A stretch of 64,000 nucleotides of DNA from CAYXGZ01 sp964464755 (lineage in GTDB: Bacteria; Planctomycetota; MHYJ01; JACPRB01): positions 1-64,000 of the forward strand of contig CAYXGZ010000019.1 of the NCBI GenBank assembly GCA_964464755.1, written 5' to 3'. The notes below the pieces were generated by a model. It did not search any database, was not told the origin of the DNA, and worked only from the letters and a program-made list of their open reading frames with translations. A program made the position numbers and the translations under genes. How positions within the stretch are numbered: the stretch's first letter is position 1; each line of letters starts with the position of its first letter. Below are positions 46,365 through 53,963 of this stretch, piece after piece.

Positions 46365-47147
46365 ATGCGAAACCAGCTGGCGATCGGCTTGGTCTTCGCC
46401 GTGGCGTGCTCCGGCGTGGCGTTGGGGATCGGCAACGGTCCCGACTACGTCAAGTGGCAGCAGGCCAAGGCGTTGGCGGCCGAGACGGGCAAGCCGATCT
46501 GCGTGTTCACGCTCGTGGGACCCAAGGGCGGGTGATGAGGCGGCAACCTCATCGAGACCCGTGCGGTCGCGAGTGACAAGATTGCGAACCTGTATCCCGA
46601 GTACATCTGGGTCAAGCTGCAGGCCACGGCCGGCGCCGATCACAAGGAGATCGAGCCGAAGCGCGGCGGCATGCTGATCATGTTCGCGCCCGACGGCACC
46701 CGCCTGGGCGACTACGACCTGAAGAAGTCCGACGTGGACTCCGCGGTCGAGATGATCAACAAGGCGCACGAGGCGGTGAACGAGAAGTACCCCTCCAAGC
46801 AGACCTCGTGGGCCGACGGCGAGGTGTCGGGCGACAACAAGGGCAAGGTCGTCGCGTTCCTCTTCGTCGACGACAAGGACCCCTCCCAGCGCTCCCTGAA
46901 GGCTTTCGACGACCGCTGGGTGAACTGGAAGACGATGGACAAGGTCACGCCGGTCAAGGTGAGCGACCTGAAGGGCCCGCTGGCCGAGAAGTACAAGGTC
47001 ACGTCGGCCCCGGCGCTGGTGATCGCGAACCTGGCGGCGCCCGAGGCGAAGCAGGTGCTGGAGCGCAAGACCGGCGAGGTCAGCGCCCGCACGCTGAAGA
47101 AGACGCTGGAGCGCTGCATCGAGCAGATGGAGAAGCAGAACAAGTAA
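46365..47147 (+). CDS. Candidate selenoprotein: exported tandem thioredoxin-fold protein with two adjacent in-frame TGA codons
   Basis: If both TGAs (46533-46535, 46536-46538) are read as selenocysteine, this is a 260-residue protein with Sec57-Sec58. The same frame is open on both sides: 56 codons before and 202 after. The first thioredoxin-like domain has TGKPICVFTLVGPKGG before the UU and GGNLIETRAVASDKIANLYP after it, so UU sits where thioredoxins place CxxC, at the end of a beta strand and start of a helix. A second thioredoxin-like domain follows (KVVAFLFVDDKDPSQRSL; cis-Pro in VTSAPALVIANL) without redox Cys. The N-terminus is a signal peptide. TGA is used as an ordinary stop elsewhere in the window. 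A pseudogene cannot be excluded. Confidence 0.7.
46552..46572 (+). promoter_or_regulatory. Bacterial SECIS-like hairpin after the tandem TGA
   Basis: Bases 46552-46559 pair with 46565-46572 (one A-G mismatch) around the loop CGTGC (46560-46564), which has G at its second position. The loop begins 21 nt after the second TGA and 24 nt after the first. Loop size, early G and spacing meet the published bacterial SECIS rules (loop 3-14 nt, G in the first two positions, 16-37 nt from UGA). Confidence 0.6.
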
Positions 47148-47164
47148 TTCCGGACGGGATTTCC

Positions 47165-47202
47165 ACGCCCCGCGGGCTCTCCCCCGCGGGGCGTTTTTTT
47201 TT
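47165..47202 (+). terminator. Intrinsic terminator after the candidate selenoprotein gene
   Basis: A perfect 12-bp stem (47165-47176 with 47183-47194, loop CTCTCC) followed by nine Ts. Its presence right after the gene supports a functional transcription unit covering the whole frame. Confidence 0.95.
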
Positions 47203-47209
47203 GGCCGAG

Positions 47210-47322
47210 GAGCCCGAGAGCAGGAGAGCAGGAGAGCAGGAAAGGCGGAGATCGGGAGCAGTGGACAGGCGGCTCGAGGCTTTCGGCTTCGGGCTTTCCT
47301 GCTTTCGGGCTTTCTTGCTTTC
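47210..47322. repeat. Dispersed intergenic repeat, copy 2
   Basis: It shares GAGCCCGAGAGCAGGA (47210-47225) and GGCTTTCTTGCTTTC (47308-47322) with the copy at 13633-13713. It also has three tandem AGAGCAGG units (47217-47240) and an arm reading TTTCCTGCTTTCGGGCTTTC, partly complementary to the left end. It forms part of the gene-free 47148-47505 stretch, with the terminator before it and the epimerase 3' remnant after it. Confidence 0.55.
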
Positions 47323-47332
47323 GGCCTGAAGC

Positions 47333-47421
47333 CTACGGCCCTTGGTCCCGCGTAGGCACCTGCGCCCTCACGTGCGCCACCACGTCGTCCACGATCCGCT
47401 CCAGCCCCAGGCGGGGGCGCC
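47333..47421 (-). pseudogene. Detached 3' end of an epimerase gene
   Basis: On the minus strand this reads RRPRLGLERIVDDVV, identical to the end of the epimerase at 60655-61614 except for its first residue, then AHVRAQVPTRDQGP and a TAG stop (47333-47335). The intact epimerase instead ends AAARG. No body of the gene lies upstream on that strand; the sequence diverges at 47422. It is either the original C-terminus of the epimerase displaced by the 13-kb block, or the tail of a deleted paralogue. Confidence 0.7.
47375..47421. repeat. 47-bp direct repeat, left copy
   Basis: Identical over 47 bp to 60670-60716, same orientation. The two copies bracket the six-gene protease/propeller block. The right copy lies inside the epimerase gene. 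Confidence 0.9.
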
Positions 47422-47462
47422 GGGGTGTCGCATTTTTGCTCAACCCAGTGGGACTCCGGAGG

Positions 47463-47468
47463 TATGAT
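47463..47468 (+). promoter_or_regulatory. Candidate -10 (TATGAT) of the six-gene block
   Basis: TATGAT lies 37 nt before the GTG at 47506 and 41 nt inside the left direct repeat's boundary. A short direct repeat TTGACC-TAG-TTGACC follows at 47473-47487. No good -35. Confidence 0.4.
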
Positions 47469-47505
47469 TTTCTTGACCTAGTTGACCACCCCGGAGGGTC
47501 GCTCC

Positions 47506-49584
47506 GTGCCCCGCGTCATGCCGACAGGTTGCCGGGCCCTTCCTTTCCTTCTCCTGCTTCTTCTTTCCGCCGGCCGGAGCCCCGGCCAGGAGGCCACGTC
47601 CGACTTTCCCGGCTATGGCGTGTTCCAGGGCCAGAATTTCCAGCAACCCGCGGAGTCGCCCGGATTCCTGTTCTCCCGCGTCGAGTCGAGGTCCATGATC
47701 ACGGTGCTCTACGCCTATCCGACCACATCGGAATTCGACAACCCCTGGCCCGTCCGATTCGTGCTCAGGCCGGGAACGCCGGAAGCCGTGGTCGTGCCGC
47801 GGGGCGGCGAGGTGGCCTGCGATCGGTCCCTGGGCTTCCGGATCCTGAGTTCAATGGTCGAAAAGCTGCCTCCCACGAACTCGGTCGACGCGGACGAAGC
47901 GGGGCTGGTCGAGACTCAACCCGTTCGGATCCTCGGAAGCCCGCGACGGAAGGCGTCCGAGACCACCGACGCGGCCCGGGCGCCCTCCCCGATCGGCGCA
48001 TCGATCGCCTCCTTGGAGCGCGACGAGTACGGTCGCCTGATCCGGATCCGCCTGGACGGGGAGGTCGACCCCGGGTATTCCGGCGGGCCGGTGCTCGATG
48101 CCAAGGGCGCCTTGATCGGGATGGCGGTCGTACCCGGGATGGACTCCCGGGGGGCTTGGTGCGTGCCCATCTCGGTGCTCCGTCAGGCTTCCGGCGAAGG
48201 ATGGGTCGAGGCGCCCCAGGTCGAGCCGAAGAACTACTCGACCCCCGGCAAGATCCAACTCACCTTGTCCGCGTCCGCGAGGGTGTCGCGGCTCCTGAAG
48301 AAGTTCGAGATCCTGTACGGCCCCGTGGATCGTCGTCGGAAGGAGCCCAAGCCCGACGAGCCCTTGATCGACGGGGCGAAGGGTCCGCCCTCGCCGGGGC
48401 TGGACGCGAGGGCCGAACTGGAAGTCCCGGCGGAGGAGCTCGGCAGGACCTACGTGGCCCAGGCACACCTCGAGCTGGCGTCCGGGAAGCACCTCTACTC
48501 GGGAGCGACCACGTTCGTCCTGGCCCCGGACGACCTGCGGGGGGACGCCCCGGCGCCGTCCGGCGAGGATCCCCGGTACTCCGGTCCCGCCTCGGCGTGC
48601 CGGTGGACGAGCACGTGCTCGATCGGCGATGCGTACGCGGTCGAGCTCCTGCGGGGGCCCGAGCTCCGGGTCCGGTGGGTGGCGTGGGACCCGTCGGAAG
48701 AGCACGTGTACACGCTGGATCCGGCCGGGCGCCTGTGGAAGATCAAGGTGCCCGAAGGGAGGGTTGAAATCCGGGAAGCTCTGGGATTCCGCCCCGGCTG
48801 GATGGGCCTGACTTCCGAGGGCCTCGCGGTCGTGACCGCCAACGGGCAGGAACTCATCCTTATCCACACCGGAACCCTGAAGCCCGCCAAGCGGATCTCG
48901 TCCATGGGGGGATCGGCGTTCGCCAGTTCGCCGAGGAGTCCTTGGGTGGTGGGGATCGGGACCTCGATGGTCGTGGTCGACGCGAAAGCGCAGAAGGTCG
49001 TCCGGAAGACTCCGCTGAAGGCGATCGTCGACGAGGGAGGTCGCGCGGCGCAGGAGGCCCGCGTTTCCGAGCTCGCGACCTGCTCGAGGGCGGTCATGAC
49101 GGCGGACGGAGGCACGCTGGTTGCGTCGGCAGGCGGCCGGCTCCACCGCCTGGCGAACCGGAACGGGAAGATCTCCTGGGAGCAGTCGACCCCGGACCTC
49201 GCGGGCCCGGGGAATCGGGGCCCAATCCCGCTCCTGGGCAGGGACGAGTCCCGGGTGGCGGCGTTCAGCGAGTCCCTTCGGGAGAAGATCCCTGGCTTCC
49301 CCGACGTGGCCAAGCCCACGGCCTATTACTTCAAGATCCGGGATTTCGAGCGGTGCGACGGGGCGGCGACGTGTACCTCGCTCTACGGATTCGATTCCTC
49401 GACTTCGACCGCCCTTGCCTGGTCGAAGGCGGACGGCCTCTGCCAGGCGGATCTCGCCGGCAAGCCCCGGAAGGTCTACCCCGGCTGGCCGCGGGGCTCC
49501 TGGGCAACCGTCATCCCGTCGCCCTCGGGCCGGCGGCTCCTCTTCCTGAACCAGAGCTCCATCTGCTGGATCGGATTCCCCTGA
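47506..49584 (+). CDS. Block gene 1: secreted protease-like/propeller protein, nucleophile motif only
   Basis: A 692-residue exported protein. The start is GTG 47506, placed by GGAGG at 47492-47496; the upstream TTG 47482 is the alternative. The signal is ALPFLLLLLLSAGRSPGQ. A trypsin/HtrA-like domain covers about 35-235. It keeps the nucleophile motif DPGYSGGPVLDAKGALIGMAV (Ser192), but no catalytic His is visible and the Asp position reads SLGFRIL. A middle beta-sandwich-like domain (about 240-360) and a C-terminal propeller-like half follow (VRWVAWDPSEEHVYTLDPAG, LWKIKVPEGRVEIREAL, VMTADGGTLVASAGGRLHRL). The six genes share this layout. The role is unknown; probably inactive as a protease. 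Confidence 0.72.
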   Translation: MPRVMPTGCRALPFLLLLLLSAGRSPGQEATSDFPGYGVFQGQNFQQPAESPGFLFSRVESRSMITVLYAYPTTSEFDNPWPVRFVLRPGTPEAVVVPRGGEVACDRSLGFRILSSMVEKLPPTNSVDADEAGLVETQPVRILGSPRRKASETTDAARAPSPIGASIASLERDEYGRLIRIRLDGEVDPGYSGGPVLDAKGALIGMAVVPGMDSRGAWCVPISVLRQASGEGWVEAPQVEPKNYSTPGKIQLTLSASARVSRLLKKFEILYGPVDRRRKEPKPDEPLIDGAKGPPSPGLDARAELEVPAEELGRTYVAQAHLELASGKHLYSGATTFVLAPDDLRGDAPAPSGEDPRYSGPASACRWTSTCSIGDAYAVELLRGPELRVRWVAWDPSEEHVYTLDPAGRLWKIKVPEGRVEIREALGFRPGWMGLTSEGLAVVTANGQELILIHTGTLKPAKRISSMGGSAFASSPRSPWVVGIGTSMVVVDAKAQKVVRKTPLKAIVDEGGRAAQEARVSELATCSRAVMTADGGTLVASAGGRLHRLANRNGKISWEQSTPDLAGPGNRGPIPLLGRDESRVAAFSESLREKIPGFPDVAKPTAYYFKIRDFERCDGAATCTSLYGFDSSTSTALAWSKADGLCQADLAGKPRKVYPGWPRGSWATVIPSPSGRRLLFLNQSSICWIGFP

Positions 49585-49600
49585 CCCCGGAGGAGACCTC

Positions 49601-51721
49601 GTGCGCAGACTCCTGCTAGTCGCGTTGGTCGCGCTGCCCCAGGCCCAGGAGGGGCTCCCCGCCGCCGATCGGGATGCCCTGGCGGCCGCGACGGCCTGGG
49701 TCCGCATGGAGGCGGGAGCCAAGCGGACGGGTGCCGCGGGCTTCCTGGTCGCGCGGGACGGCGAGGACGGCGTGCTCGTGTCCACGTCCAAGGTGGTCGA
49801 CACGCTCGTCAAGGAGCGCGTCGTCAGCGTCACCTTCGCGCCGGGCAAGCCATCGACGTTCACGGCGACGGCCGAGGTCCTGGCGGTGGACGCCGAGTTC
49901 GACCTGTCGGTCCTGAAGGTCCGTGCAAAGAACCTGCCGGCCCCCGTCAAGCCGGCGGCCGCGGGCCCCGCCCGCGAGGCCATGCCGGTGTACTACCTCG
50001 GCTTTCCGCAGGTCGGGGATCCCTCGGGCGAGCCGTCCAAGGAGCCGGTATTCGGCCGGGCCGCGGTGTCCTCGCTCGGGTCGGACGGTTTCGGCGGCCT
50101 CGACGAATTCGTCCTCGAGGGCTCCTCGATGCCCTCCGCCGGTGGAGGGCCCGTCGTCGATGCGGCGGGCGCCCTTCTGGGACTGGCCCGGGCGAGCGTC
50201 CCGGGCCAGAAGACGCTTTCCGTCACGGCCGCGCGATGGATCGTCGCGGACCTGGCGGGACGGGTTCCCCATCCCCGTCTCGTCGAGAAGTCCCTCAAGG
50301 ACGGGATCCTGTCGCTGTCCATGGAGTCGCGGCCCGTCGACCCCGGTCGGAAGCTCAAGGCCTGCTCCCTCCTCGCCGCGACGAGGGACCAAGCCCCGGA
50401 TCCCAAGCCGGACGCCGCGGGGACCTGGGGTCCTGCGGCGGCCGGCATGGCGTCCCATCCCTTCAAGCTGGAGGGCGACCGGGCGACGGGCGAGGTCGTG
50501 CTGAAGTCCTCCTCCGCCCAGGACGTGGAGTACCTGCTCCAGGTCCGGAGCGAGTACTCCGACGGCCGGGTCCATTGCTCCGCGCCCCGGGTCTTCGTCG
50601 CAGGTTTCGGACGGAAGGCCGGGGCTCCGGCCGCCGCGACGGACGACTGGCTGGGCCGGCCGGAAGACTGGAAACGGTGGCGGGAGTCGGCCGGCAGGGG
50701 CCAGGAGGCGAGCGAGGCGCTGGCCGCCGATCGGCGGGAGGTCGGGGGATTCAAGGTCGCGACCTGTGCCGTGGTGAAGGGCACCCAGTATTCCTCCCTG
50801 AACCCGGACCAGGTCGTCCTGCTTGACGAGTCCCGGTTGGCCCTGCTCGACTACCCGATCGGCCTCAAGATCGTCACCTTCCCGGATTTCAAGGTCATCA
50901 AGAAGCTGCCTTTGCCGCGGAGAAGGGGCTTCCTGCGGCCGACCAAGGACGGCCTGCTCCTGGTCCACCAGCCCGATGGAGACATCGCGGCGCAGACCTG
51001 GGACATCTGGATCCTCGACCGGGACAGCCTGGAGCCGAAGAAGAAGTACGTCGAGTCCGCGTCGCTCGGTCGGGTGATCTCCTCGCCGCACCACACCTAC
51101 GCGATCTGCGTCGGGGAACGGAACGATCGGATCCTGGACCTGAAGACCGGGAAGATCACTCCCCTGTACCCACCCGGGAAGGATCCGTTCGCCAAGGTGA
51201 AACGGCACGACTCATCGAGGTCCAAGGGGACGATGACGTCCTACGCGCTGGCGGCGGACGGGAAGTACCTGTTCACCATGGAATCGGGCTCCCTGGTCCG
51301 GTACGCGATGAAGTCCGATGGGCCGGTGCCCGAGGAGGTCAGCGACTCCATGAAGGGCCCGTCCAAGGTGCCGGTGCTGAGTCCGGACGGACGATACGTC
51401 TCCATCGCTTACTCCGCGGATTCGCACAGGGCGCAGAGCGGGAAGGGGGCGACCCTGGTCTTCAAGCTCCAGGACCTCAAGGCTCCCGTGTTGACGATCC
51501 CGGAGGCCGAGGTCATCGCCTTCGATCGGGACGGCAAGCGGCTCATCGCCCTGCTCCCCGAGGGCGAGGTCGGGATCTACAAGCCGGACGGGACGAAGGT
51601 CCTCGGAGAGTACGTCCTGAACAAGGGGGAACAGGGAGTGGCGCTCCCCGTTCCCGGCGGGGCCGCGGCCCTGCTGTTGAACGGCAACCTCCTCGTCCAC
51701 CTGGAATTCCCGGCCCCCTGA
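49601..51721 (+). CDS. Block gene 2: secreted pseudoprotease/propeller protein
   Basis: A 706-residue paralogue of its neighbours, 16 nt after gene 1; GTG start with GGAGGAG before it. Signal MRRLLLVALVALPQAQ. In the HtrA-like domain the Asp site is kept (EFDLSVLKV), but the His site reads LVSTSKVVD (Lys for His) and the Ser site reads PSAGGGPVVD (Gly for Ser), so it cannot be a serine protease. The middle domain has AGTWGPAAAGMASHPF and EYLLQVRSEYSDGRVHCSAPRVFV. The propeller half includes VVLLDESRLALLDYPIGLKIVTFPDF and LSPDGRYVSIAYS. Confidence 0.75.
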   Translation: MRRLLLVALVALPQAQEGLPAADRDALAAATAWVRMEAGAKRTGAAGFLVARDGEDGVLVSTSKVVDTLVKERVVSVTFAPGKPSTFTATAEVLAVDAEFDLSVLKVRAKNLPAPVKPAAAGPAREAMPVYYLGFPQVGDPSGEPSKEPVFGRAAVSSLGSDGFGGLDEFVLEGSSMPSAGGGPVVDAAGALLGLARASVPGQKTLSVTAARWIVADLAGRVPHPRLVEKSLKDGILSLSMESRPVDPGRKLKACSLLAATRDQAPDPKPDAAGTWGPAAAGMASHPFKLEGDRATGEVVLKSSSAQDVEYLLQVRSEYSDGRVHCSAPRVFVAGFGRKAGAPAAATDDWLGRPEDWKRWRESAGRGQEASEALAADRREVGGFKVATCAVVKGTQYSSLNPDQVVLLDESRLALLDYPIGLKIVTFPDFKVIKKLPLPRRRGFLRPTKDGLLLVHQPDGDIAAQTWDIWILDRDSLEPKKKYVESASLGRVISSPHHTYAICVGERNDRILDLKTGKITPLYPPGKDPFAKVKRHDSSRSKGTMTSYALAADGKYLFTMESGSLVRYAMKSDGPVPEEVSDSMKGPSKVPVLSPDGRYVSIAYSADSHRAQSGKGATLVFKLQDLKAPVLTIPEAEVIAFDRDGKRLIALLPEGEVGIYKPDGTKVLGEYVLNKGEQGVALPVPGGAAALLLNGNLLVHLEFPAP

Positions 51722-51737
51722 ATCGACGGAGCGGAAC

Positions 51738-53963
51738 ATGACCGACCTTCGGACGGCGATCGCCACCATCCTGCTGCTCGCGCTCGGCACCCCGGTGGGG
51801 CCCCAGGAGGGGCCGGAGGCGAGGCTCCGGAGCTGCTGGTTCAAGGCCGAGGACGGGGACGGGAAGGTGCACGGTCACCTGCTCCTGGTCCACGTCTCCG
51901 GCGAGACGGGCTACCTCGCGGGTCCGGCGCCCTGGCCCCGCAACGCGAACGGGACTCCGGTCCAGCTCAAGGTCTCGTGGGAATCGGCCGGATACCCCGG
52001 CAAGCCCGTCCCCGTGGAGTGGATCCCCCAGCCGATCTACATGGCGCTCGGTTCCTGGGCGTGGTACCGGATCCGGGGGAAGGGGCTTCCGGCACCGGCC
52101 CCGCTGGCCCTGCTGCCGAAGCTCCCCGGGGCCTCGAAGTGCGTGCTCGTCGGCGTGAGCACGGATCCGCACGAAGTCCTCAAGCCCTCCGAGGCCGTGC
52201 TGACGGAGGTGCGTGGCTACGACGGCACGAAGAACGGGGATTTCCAGATCTCGCATCCCGCCATCGAGCGGATCCGCTGGGGCGCCGTGATCGGTTCGGA
52301 CGGGTCCCTGATCGGCGTGGGCACATTCGACGCGGGATCCGTGGGCGCCGCCCTTCGGCTGGCCGCCTGGGACTTGCGGGCTTGGTTCGAATCCCATCCC
52401 CGCCGGGCCACCTTCCAGCTGGAAGGGGGCTCGAAGGTGGGGCAGCGAATGGTCCGGTGCTACCTCTGGAGCGAGGACCTCGAGGGCCGGCAGGAAGCCA
52501 TGTGGCTCTGCATGGCGCCCAAGGGGCCCGGGTACAAGTCCGACCCGGAACCGGACGGATCCTGGGGACCCGCCCAGGGCGGCATGAAGGAGTATCCCCT
52601 CGGCTCGACCGCGCCGGGATTCCAGCGCATGGGAGACGCCTATCCGGAGGGCACCGGGACCGCGGAGTACGTCCTCCAGCTCAAGGTGAAATTCAAGGAC
52701 GGGAAGTTCAGGTACACGCCGCCCGTGATCCTGACCGTCGCGTTCAGCTCCCCGGTCCCGCCCCAGCCCCCGCCCCCGGGACGCGACCCCGCCCGGCTCG
52801 AAGCGGCCAAGTCGGGGAAGCCGCTCCCCCTCGACGTCTCCGCGCTGCAGGCGGAGCACCAGGACTCGGGGGCCAAGGTCCGGATCATCCAGCTTCCGTT
52901 CACGTACTTGTCGGGCAAGGGGCTCCTGTCGAAGGACGGGGACTGCGCCTTCTTCGCCAACCAGAACGGGATGGTCAAGGTGACCTTGCCGGAGCTCAGG
53001 GCGGTGGCCGAGCTCCCCTTCGATCCGGAGCAGTGGGGCTCGATGACCGTGTACGACCGTTGTCGCGAGGGCGTCGTGCTGGCTTGGGAGAAGCAGGTGT
53101 CGGAACGGGAGACGCGGCAGGGCCGCCAGGTCGAGGTCTACAAGCTGAAGACGCGCATCCACATCGTCTCCGAGGGCACGCTCGAGGTGAAACGCCAGGT
53201 CACGCTCGAAGGCTCCCTCGCCCGAATGGCCGTGGTGGGCGGCACGATGACCGGCTTCGTTCCCGGCACGATCCCCCCCGCCAAGCCAGGGCTTCCCGAG
53301 ACGCCCGCGATCGTGGCGGTCAACCTGGCCTCGGGAACGATCGGCGAGCGACACGACCTCTGGGAACTCCTGGAAGGCAAGGTCCGGCGCCATCCGGACG
53401 TCCCGAAGCAGAAGCTCCACGCTGACCAGCTCACGTCGACTCCGGACGGCAAGTACCTGCTCGCGACGATGGGGCCGAGCCTGGCCCGGTTCCGGATTTC
53501 CGGCACGTCCCTCTCGCTCGAGGAGATCGGCCCTCCGATCGGTCGCGGAGGCCAGGTCGTCGTCAGCCCGGACTCCAAGTACGTCACGGTGGCCGCCGTC
53601 GGCCAGCACCAGCCGATCGCCGACCATCCCGAAGCGCGGCTCCCGCTGTACGTGTACCGGGTGACGGACTTCTCGCTTCCCGTGGTCCTCCTGTCCGTGG
53701 CCGAGGGCCTGTCGCCCAAGCAGGGCAGCGTGGCCTGGCCCACCCTGGCCTTCGACCCCCGGAAACGGCAGCTGCTCTCCGGGGGGATCAACCGGCCCCT
53801 GGCCGTCTTCGATTCGGTGGGCGAGCGGACCCGGGAATACGAGTTCGTCGGCAGCCTGCTCCGGGACGCCCAACCCAACCGGATCGAGGTGCATCCAGCC
53901 GGCGGGAAGTACCTGGTCTCGTTCGCCAGCCCGGGTGTCAGCGCCTGGCTGGAGTTGCCATGA
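51738..53963 (+). CDS. Block gene 3: secreted protein with eroded protease domain and propeller
   Basis: A 741-residue paralogue, 16 nt after gene 2, with GGAGCGG before the ATG. Signal TAIATILLLALGTPVG. All three catalytic positions of the protease-like domain are lost; the segment equivalent to the GNSGGPVVD loop reads RIRWGAVIGSDGSLIGVG. The beta-rich scaffold is still recognisable (KCVLVGVSTDPHEVL). The middle domain has DGSWGPAQGGMKEYPL and EYVLQLKVKFKDGKFRYTPPVI. Propeller-like strands: DGDCAFFANQNGMVKVTLPEL, TPDGKYLLATMGPSLARFRI, VSPDSKYVTVAAVG. The stop overlaps the next ATG by four bases. Confidence 0.72.
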   Translation: MTDLRTAIATILLLALGTPVGPQEGPEARLRSCWFKAEDGDGKVHGHLLLVHVSGETGYLAGPAPWPRNANGTPVQLKVSWESAGYPGKPVPVEWIPQPIYMALGSWAWYRIRGKGLPAPAPLALLPKLPGASKCVLVGVSTDPHEVLKPSEAVLTEVRGYDGTKNGDFQISHPAIERIRWGAVIGSDGSLIGVGTFDAGSVGAALRLAAWDLRAWFESHPRRATFQLEGGSKVGQRMVRCYLWSEDLEGRQEAMWLCMAPKGPGYKSDPEPDGSWGPAQGGMKEYPLGSTAPGFQRMGDAYPEGTGTAEYVLQLKVKFKDGKFRYTPPVILTVAFSSPVPPQPPPPGRDPARLEAAKSGKPLPLDVSALQAEHQDSGAKVRIIQLPFTYLSGKGLLSKDGDCAFFANQNGMVKVTLPELRAVAELPFDPEQWGSMTVYDRCREGVVLAWEKQVSERETRQGRQVEVYKLKTRIHIVSEGTLEVKRQVTLEGSLARMAVVGGTMTGFVPGTIPPAKPGLPETPAIVAVNLASGTIGERHDLWELLEGKVRRHPDVPKQKLHADQLTSTPDGKYLLATMGPSLARFRISGTSLSLEEIGPPIGRGGQVVVSPDSKYVTVAAVGQHQPIADHPEARLPLYVYRVTDFSLPVVLLSVAEGLSPKQGSVAWPTLAFDPRKRQLLSGGINRPLAVFDSVGERTREYEFVGSLLRDAQPNRIEVHPAGGKYLVSFASPGVSAWLELP

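Noticed and set aside
46533..46538. TGA reassigned to Gly or Trp in this organism
   Set aside because: TGA ends many clear genes here, including coupled ones (395-397, 14491-14493, 20790-20792), so the standard meaning holds outside this gene.
46533..46538. Simple sequencing error or frameshift at the double TGA
   Set aside because: The frame is unchanged across the site, so no indel is needed; an error would require two neighbouring substitutions. Not excluded, but less likely than recoding given the SECIS-like hairpin and active-site position.
46534..46553. GATGAGG/CCTCATC hairpin as the SECIS element
   Set aside because: It starts within the stop codons and its loop is only 2-8 nt from them, too close for a bacterial SECIS; the 46552-46572 hairpin fits better.
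47217..47240. Three AGAGCAGG units as a CRISPR-like array
   Set aside because: Contiguous 8-bp tandem units with no spacers and no cas genes; treated as part of the dispersed repeat. No CRISPR array was seen anywhere in the window.
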